This document shows positions 58,952 through 64,000 of a DNA stretch of 64,000 nucleotides, piece after piece. Numbering within the stretch: the stretch's first letter is position 1; every line of letters begins with the position of its first letter. This DNA comes from Gadus chalcogrammus (taxonomy: Eukaryota; Chordata; Actinopteri; Gadiformes; Gadidae): positions 20,253,743 through 20,317,742 of the forward strand of contig NC_079423.1 in NCBI RefSeq assembly GCF_026213295.1, read 5' to 3'. Made by a program: the position numbers and the translations under genes. The notes under the pieces are model-generated. The model was not told the DNA's origin. It worked only from the letters and a program-made list of their open reading frames with translations, and did no database searches.

Positions 58952-59083
58952 ATGTCTACTCCGTGTCTCAGAGGAGGGCAATGGTCCCTTTCAATGTCCA
59001 TTAGCTTGAAATTATGTCACTGATAGGCCGGTTTCAGAACTGTCCACAGGCACAGACCCCCTCTGAGACGCAGAGCGAGTAGA
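58952..59083. repeat. Imperfect inverted repeat
   Basis: TGTCTACTCCGTGTCTCAGA near 58952 and CTCTGAGACGCAGAGCGAGT near 59060 pair with a few mismatches. Possibly a small fold-back element. Confidence 0.6.
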
Positions 59084-59357
59084 CAGAAGTGGTGCCATCC
59101 TATTTTGAGCATTAGAGCAGTGATTCTCAACCTGTGGGTCGGAACCCCACATGAATCTGGGGGCTGTCCCCAGATGACAGGGAAGTGACAATTTAAGGAC
59201 TTTTAAGACATTCTTAATACCTCAGAAAAGAACTGAAGAAATAATACCATTGATGCATCAAAAGTAATCAACAAATTTCTGCTATAAAACCTTGTCAAAC
59301 ATTGGCCAGATTGTCACATATAGACATTTCACTGAACATATTCATTCCTGAGGTGTC

Positions 59358-59544
59358 AATCAGGCCTATGTTCCACTAGCAAATAGATTTCCGGTGTACG
59401 ATCTCCTCAGAATAAGTACCTCTATAGATAGACGTCTATAGAGGTGGAAGAGACAGTCCACCGGAAGTCTTATATTTGCAAGATGTACAATGACAATAAA
59501 TGCTTAATCTATTCTATATTTGCTAGCGGAACACAGGCCTGATT
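59358..59544. mobile_element. Short fold-back MITE
   Basis: Inverted termini AATCAGGCCTATGTTCCACT (from 59358) and, complemented, AATCAGGCCTGTGTTCCGCT (to 59544), continuing CTAGCAAATA on both sides. The centre has a second perfect palindromic core CCTCTATAGA/TCTATAGAGG. 187 bp overall, no coding capacity. Confidence 0.8.
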
Positions 59545-59908
59545 GAGACCGCAGGAATGATTGCACCGAGCGCTGTGCACCGTGGATTCCTCAATAAGAA
59601 AGAGGTAAAAACTAAATAAATATCCGATCTACAAGCTCCCGGCGCCTTCACATTGCAAGCTTGTAGATTGGCTATTTTCACAATATTTATCTGTGTAACC
59701 GAGTCAAACTAAATTCAATGCCTCAACACCAACAATTCCAAGTGCTTGTCAGGGTGGGGGCTCCCCAGGTCAAACGTGATTAATTATGTGTGTGTGTGGG
59801 GGGGGGTCACGGCCTGGAATGGAACAACTGCATTAGAGGACCACTTATATGAAGATAAACGTTGGAGATGGGTGAAGTGCTTCTTCAAGAGTGGATGCAT
59901 TTTCTTCC

Positions 59909-60082
59909 CCATGGAATGAGCCATTTATCTATGGACAACCAACTCAGCCATAATTAAAAATAAATCAATAAAATGTATGTATTTATTTATGGCATATATT
60001 TAGGTATTGATTAATTAATTTATTGATTTATTTTTAATTATGGCAGAGTTTGTCCTCCATATTTATCTGGCTCCCTCCATGG
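59909..60082. mobile_element. Palindromic MITE, about 65-bp inverted ends
   Basis: CCATGGAATGAGCCATTTAT on the left matches the complemented right end CCATGGAGGGAGCCAGATAA, and the inner part GCCATAATTAAAAATAAATC is perfectly repeated in inverse order. The element is almost entirely terminal repeat. Confidence 0.8.
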
Positions 60083-60218
60083 TGAGGAAATGCATCAATT
60101 CTTATTTACTTCAGAAGTTTTAAATACTTTTAAATACTACTTAACAGATTAGAGAGAAATGGTTAGTTTGCTAAAGTGTACAATGTGCCATGTCAAATGG
60201 ACAGTATATTGCATTTAA

Positions 60219-60439
60219 AGATATAGTTATGATTTTTTACATGAGGTTGTATTACATGAGGGACTTTTACCCCACTGCATCCCGTGACCCCAGCAACTAG
60301 CAGCAACTAATTTCTGCAACACCGAAACCGGGCCAGAACTCCGCTCACGGGACGCAGTGGGGGAAAAGTCACTGCTGAGGCCCGACACTGATGGTGAGGA
60401 TGTAATGCAACCTCTTGTCAAAAAATCCGAACTATCCCT
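60219..60439. mobile_element. TTAA-target MITE in the DUF4806 gene
   Basis: Left end AGATATAGTTATGATTTTTT and complemented right end AGGGATAGTTCGGATTTTTT, flanked by TTAA (60215-60218 and 60440-60443). It cuts the last visible coding exon of the DUF4806 gene and supplies its stop codon. Confidence 0.75.
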
Positions 60440-63400
60440 TTAATGCCTCCACACCTACAATTCCTGACAATAAATGTAAGAAAATACTTCGACAGACTGT
60501 TTCCTCCTTCACTGCAGCTTCAGCCTCATCAAACTGCTCCTCATTGGCGAGTGGCAGAACAATGGGGAAGGGCTCTTCTCTCTGTGATTCAGGACCCGCT
60601 CCAGGAATATTCATGGAGGATTTAGCGATTTCAGTCTTTATAAACTGAATGTCCCGTGACATTTGCTTCACCTCCATGAGTAGCTACGTAAGCATCTTGG
60701 TATTTTTGTCGGCAGCAATGTCTTAGAAGAAAAGTAATTGGTTTTACATTACATTTCAAGGATAGATTGACCATTTTGAATTATTTAGAATGACACTAAG
60801 CAACTCACTGATGTTTTCACCCCTAACTTATAGTAACCATTAAGCACTTAAATGTTAAGCCTAACAAAGACAGTCGTATCACAAGGGACACATTTCTCAA
60901 TTCAGATGGCATCAGTAAGGTTAAGAAGTTGGAATCTTCCCCGTGGTGTTTCTGGAGCTCAACCTTTAAGTCACCGACAACATGGCATCACACATGGCAT
61001 TGCACATTAGGTCATTGTGTATTGGGGGGTAAATGGGCATTGTAGCACAAACAACATTTTTACATTTAAGATGAGAAAATATATACCTTTCCTTGCTTGC
61101 TCTGGGCTTGAGTTATACATTGGCATTCCTAGAGACATACAGACAGAAATAGCAAAATAAGGTAAATAAGCACTATCAAAGTTGTTATGAATGAGCACCA
61201 CATAGCAACTAAGGATGTTGATTGATTTGCCGTCGAATGGCATCATTTAAGATTGGTTGGCACGTCCGGTGTTAAAAAAAATGTGATGAGAATTTGTTAG
61301 TTAACTCACCTGTATAGCCATGGGGGTCGTGATGGTGATTGCCAGTAAAGTGTAAAAAGAGGACAATCAAATGATATCCTTGCAATATTTTTGCATGTAT
61401 TGACAGAGGAACTATATGCTTGTAAATTAAAGTTCACATGCCATTGTAATAAGCAATGACATACCACTGCTTGCATCTGGGGTTGGTAGAGAGGGGTATT
61501 GGTTGGATTCTGGCAGCACTGTATTAACAAATAAGTAGAATTATACATGGCAATACTTAAAGTAGTTGTAGTGTCGTAACTGACAGTGTCACTACTGTAC
61601 CTGGAAAGTGAATAGCAGGTGGCTTGGCAAATTTTCTCTTATCACTGCTGGTTTCTGGCTGCCAATCTGAATCCACGTACACAGTATTTGTCCTTGAAAA
61701 TAAATATTAAACATTCCCAGCATTTGAAAGAATTTTAAATATAATTACATTAAATGAGAGACTGATCTCGGTTCAGGAGCCCATCGCCCGTTTCTGTGAA
61801 ATTAGGCGGATTGACATACAAGTACACATAGACATGACACAGGACAGACATCCAATCCAACCCTCAAAGCTGAGTGCCAAGCAGGTTCGAGTCTTTTTTA
61901 TGACTCGGCCGGATATCGAACCCTGACCTCATAATATCTGGGTTGACACTCATCACAAGGCAGCGGCGTCTAGGTGTAGGCTAATTTACTAAGCACATTT
62001 GGTTGAGGAATTCAACTGTACCTTGTTCTTATTTTCCGACGTACATCTGCTTCCACCTCTGATTCCAAATCAGTGGTCGGACATCCAGTAGTGACATACT
62101 TTTCTTCATGTTGCTTGGCCTTTTCAAATGAGTCTGTAAAAGAACAGGCAGAAAATACAGTGCCATTTTTAAGTATGATAAACAATGTAATATAAACAGG
62201 GTTTTGCAAATGGCAATCAGATTTTAATTCAAATACATATGTTTAGTTAATCAGGTAACTCACTACCAATATATCTTATACCAGTGGTTTTCAAACTGTG
62301 GGGCGCGCCCCCCCCTGGAGGGCGCCAGAGTTCTTCATGGGGGGCGCGACGTGAGAAAAAAATAAACCCGAAGAAAAACCTGAAAGTCGATGATTCAAAT
62401 CATTAATCGTACTTCAACTGTATAAGTAACCTAACTAAATCAATTTTCAACCGTTTATCTTCGTGAAAACCATTTAACAAATCTACACACTTGTATCTTC
62501 AATAATATCGAAACAGAATTTCGATATCATTTAAAATCATTCTTCAGAAAATTCTTCAGAACCACCGTTTTAGTTTCATACCACTTCGTTTTCAGCTGTT
62601 TTCATTGAAGATGTCTGCCCATTCTGATACACCTACTTCCAGACATCGTAACTCATTCATTTTTCAACTGTTTACCATCGTTCAAACCATTGAACAAATC
62701 TACACACTTGTATCTTCAATACTATCCAAACGGAATTTTGATAGCATTTATACTTTTTTTCAGAATCACAGTTTTAGCTTCAAACCGGCATCGTTTTCAG
62801 TTGCTTATAATAATTTAGGTCACCATAGCAACGCTGGTAAACAAACCCCGCCGAATAGTCGAATCTCTGGACTGAAAAAGCAGATCTGATTCGACTCTGA
62901 AAATTGAGAGTCGGGGACCCTGAATGAATCTGTGTAAACTGGCAGTTTACACAGATTAAGATGTTCAAATGTATTTAAAAAAGGTTAAGCTAAAACATGC
63001 TTCGATAAAGTTGTTAAATTGTGTTAAGAAATGTGTTTAAAAACGCACAAATATGTTTAAAATGTTTAAAAAATATGTTTAAAAAATATGTTTCAAATGT
63101 TTAAAAAATATGTTTCAAATGTTTTAAAATTATGATCAGAGATGTTTAAAATGTGTAAAATAATTAAGATAGCTTTCAAAACACAGGTCTTTAGAAAAAA
63201 AAAAATGGGGGGGGGGGGGGGGGCACAGCTGAATTTTTTTTCTCTGAGGGGGGGCTCACTCTCTCACACTTTGAAAACCCCTGTCTTATACAATACCCCA
63301 ACACACCCACAATTAATGGTTCTCCTTAGATACCAGAAAGGAGAACAAAATGGCATCAAGGTTGCCACTTCAATTAACCTGATTGACTAGTCCCATTTGT

Positions 63401-63660
63401 GACTGATATAAAAGTAATGCCATTAATTCTGTCACAAATGGAATTGACAGGCTTAGATATGGAATAATTCACATAAGACAATAGTGATGTAACTACTTAA
63501 CACAAGTAATTAAGAGCCGGACACGGGCCTTTGTATAATTCATGTTTTTTGGGGAACAGGACAATGTACCTTCCTTTGGATTGAACCAGCTGGAAAGAAC
63601 TGTTACAGTTCTGCCATTTGGAAGAAGTACAACGGCCCAAAGCACCACCTCACTTTCCAT
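60432..63660 (-). pseudogene. DUF4806-type gene, with premature stop and MITE
   Basis: Minus-strand exons 63660-63570 (start MESEVVLWAVVLLPNGRTVT), 62133-62022 (DSFEKAKQHEEKYVTTG), 61692-61601 (TNTVYVDSDWQPETSSDKRK), 61518-61465, 61128-61087 and 60721-60432 join in phase; a weak exon at 61377-61311 may also belong. The last exon has a TAG at 60686-60684 just after KNTKMLT, then continues MEVKQMSRDIQFIKTEIA and EEPFPIVLPLANEEQFDEAE, similar to the DUF4806 domain. The domain is cut short after SGIVGVEA by a TTAA MITE. Similar genes are numerous in fish and their function is unknown. The stop and MITE suggest a decaying copy; an alternative splice avoiding the stop cannot be excluded. Confidence 0.6.
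62282..63283. mobile_element. hAT-type non-autonomous element
   Basis: Ends CAGTGGTTTTCAAACTGTGG and (complemented) CAGGGGTTTTCAAAGTGTGA, with an exact 8-bp duplication TCTTATAC (62274-62281 and 63284-63291). GC-rich near the left end, with a poly-G run at 63207-63222 and ATGTTTAAA-type repeats (63030-63150). Inserted in the first intron of the DUF4806 gene. Confidence 0.9.
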
Positions 63661-63948
63661 TCTGTGTAGAATAAATTAAATTAGAATATAAATGATGAAA
63701 AAAAAAGAAGAAAAATACTCATGATTCATAAGATGTCATAAACTTGCTATGCTACTGCATATGAGCTATTGGAATAGCTACGAGGCTATTTCCCTCTGAC
63801 TCTGGATACAGAACACATTTACGTTAAATACAGCTAAGTTTACCAACGCCGACACATCACACAACTCTAACCGTAAATGTACCTCGCATGAGGACTCACA
63901 GGGTTAAGTGTAATTTTTGATTTTTGATCTCTGAACTTTCTGTAAATC

Positions 63949-64000
63949 ACATATGCCGCTTTTCCACTACATGGTACCAGCTCGACTCGACTCGACTCAG
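63949..64000 (+). mobile_element. MITE end cut by the window edge
   Basis: GCCGCTTTTCCACTACATGG followed by ACCAGCTCGACTCGACTCG is the start of a common fish MITE terminus. The rest lies outside. Confidence 0.5.

Noticed and set aside
61880..61940. tRNA- or SINE-like B box (GGTTCGAGTC)
   Set aside because: No matching A box or cloverleaf could be drawn around it.

Overview
This window looks like nuclear DNA of a bony (teleost) fish. It is intron-rich, AT-rich between genes, full of dinucleotide microsatellites, and packed with DNA transposons (hAT, PIF/Harbinger, Kolobok, Merlin and TTAA-site MITEs), L2-like LINEs and one endogenous retrovirus. About four host genes can be recognised. The rest is mobile DNA, much of it nested. 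A 100-base run of N at 13953-14052 is an assembly gap.

Host genes, left to right. (1) Positions 42-11641, plus strand: the last twelve coding exons and the stop of nardilysin (nrdc, M16 metallopeptidase); the zinc-site half lies left of the window. (2) Positions 14196-31656, minus strand: a small multi-exon nuclear/coiled-coil gene resembling the CCDC106-like family; its first intron holds a 12.4 kb Harbinger transposon and its second exon is broken by a tandem hAT array. (3) Positions 52853-54187, plus strand: the first two coding exons of oma1, a mitochondrial inner-membrane metallopeptidase; later exons must lie to the right. (4) Positions 60432-63660, minus strand: a DUF4806-type gene with a premature stop and a MITE in its last visible exon, probably a pseudogene or in decay.

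Mobile DNA. Nrdc intron 3 is largely one hAT element (959-4844) with another hAT and a TTAA MITE inside it. The 18.6-31.0 kb block is an apparently intact Harbinger transposon coding for a 412-residue transposase (plus strand) and a 254-residue MADF/Myb-like partner (minus strand). A young 7.6 kb endogenous retrovirus (LTRs of 749 bp differing at one base by eye) sits in the transposase intron. From 31.7 to 33.6 kb is a four-exon Merlin (ISXO2-like) transposase pseudogene, then a satellite block. At 35.4-41.8 kb a hAT-type ORF is split exactly at a TTAA by a 5.1 kb Kolobok-like element. That element codes on opposite strands for a THAP-domain transposase (one in-frame stop) and a decayed P2X7-ballast-like zinc domain protein. 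At 43.6-50.0 kb are two L2-like LINEs, the second split by a complete hAT element (47088-49734) with an almost intact BED-type transposase.

The most interesting signals: two independent hAT insertions whose 8-bp target duplications coincide with host splice sites (nrdc exon 3 donor, CCDC106-like exon 2 acceptor); the two-gene Kolobok element with the ballast-like domain; the nearly pristine but non-coding retrovirus nested in an intact Harbinger; and a pair of apparently identical 200-bp repeats flanking oma1 exon 2. All alignments and family names come from reading the sequence and from memory of the families; no search was run.
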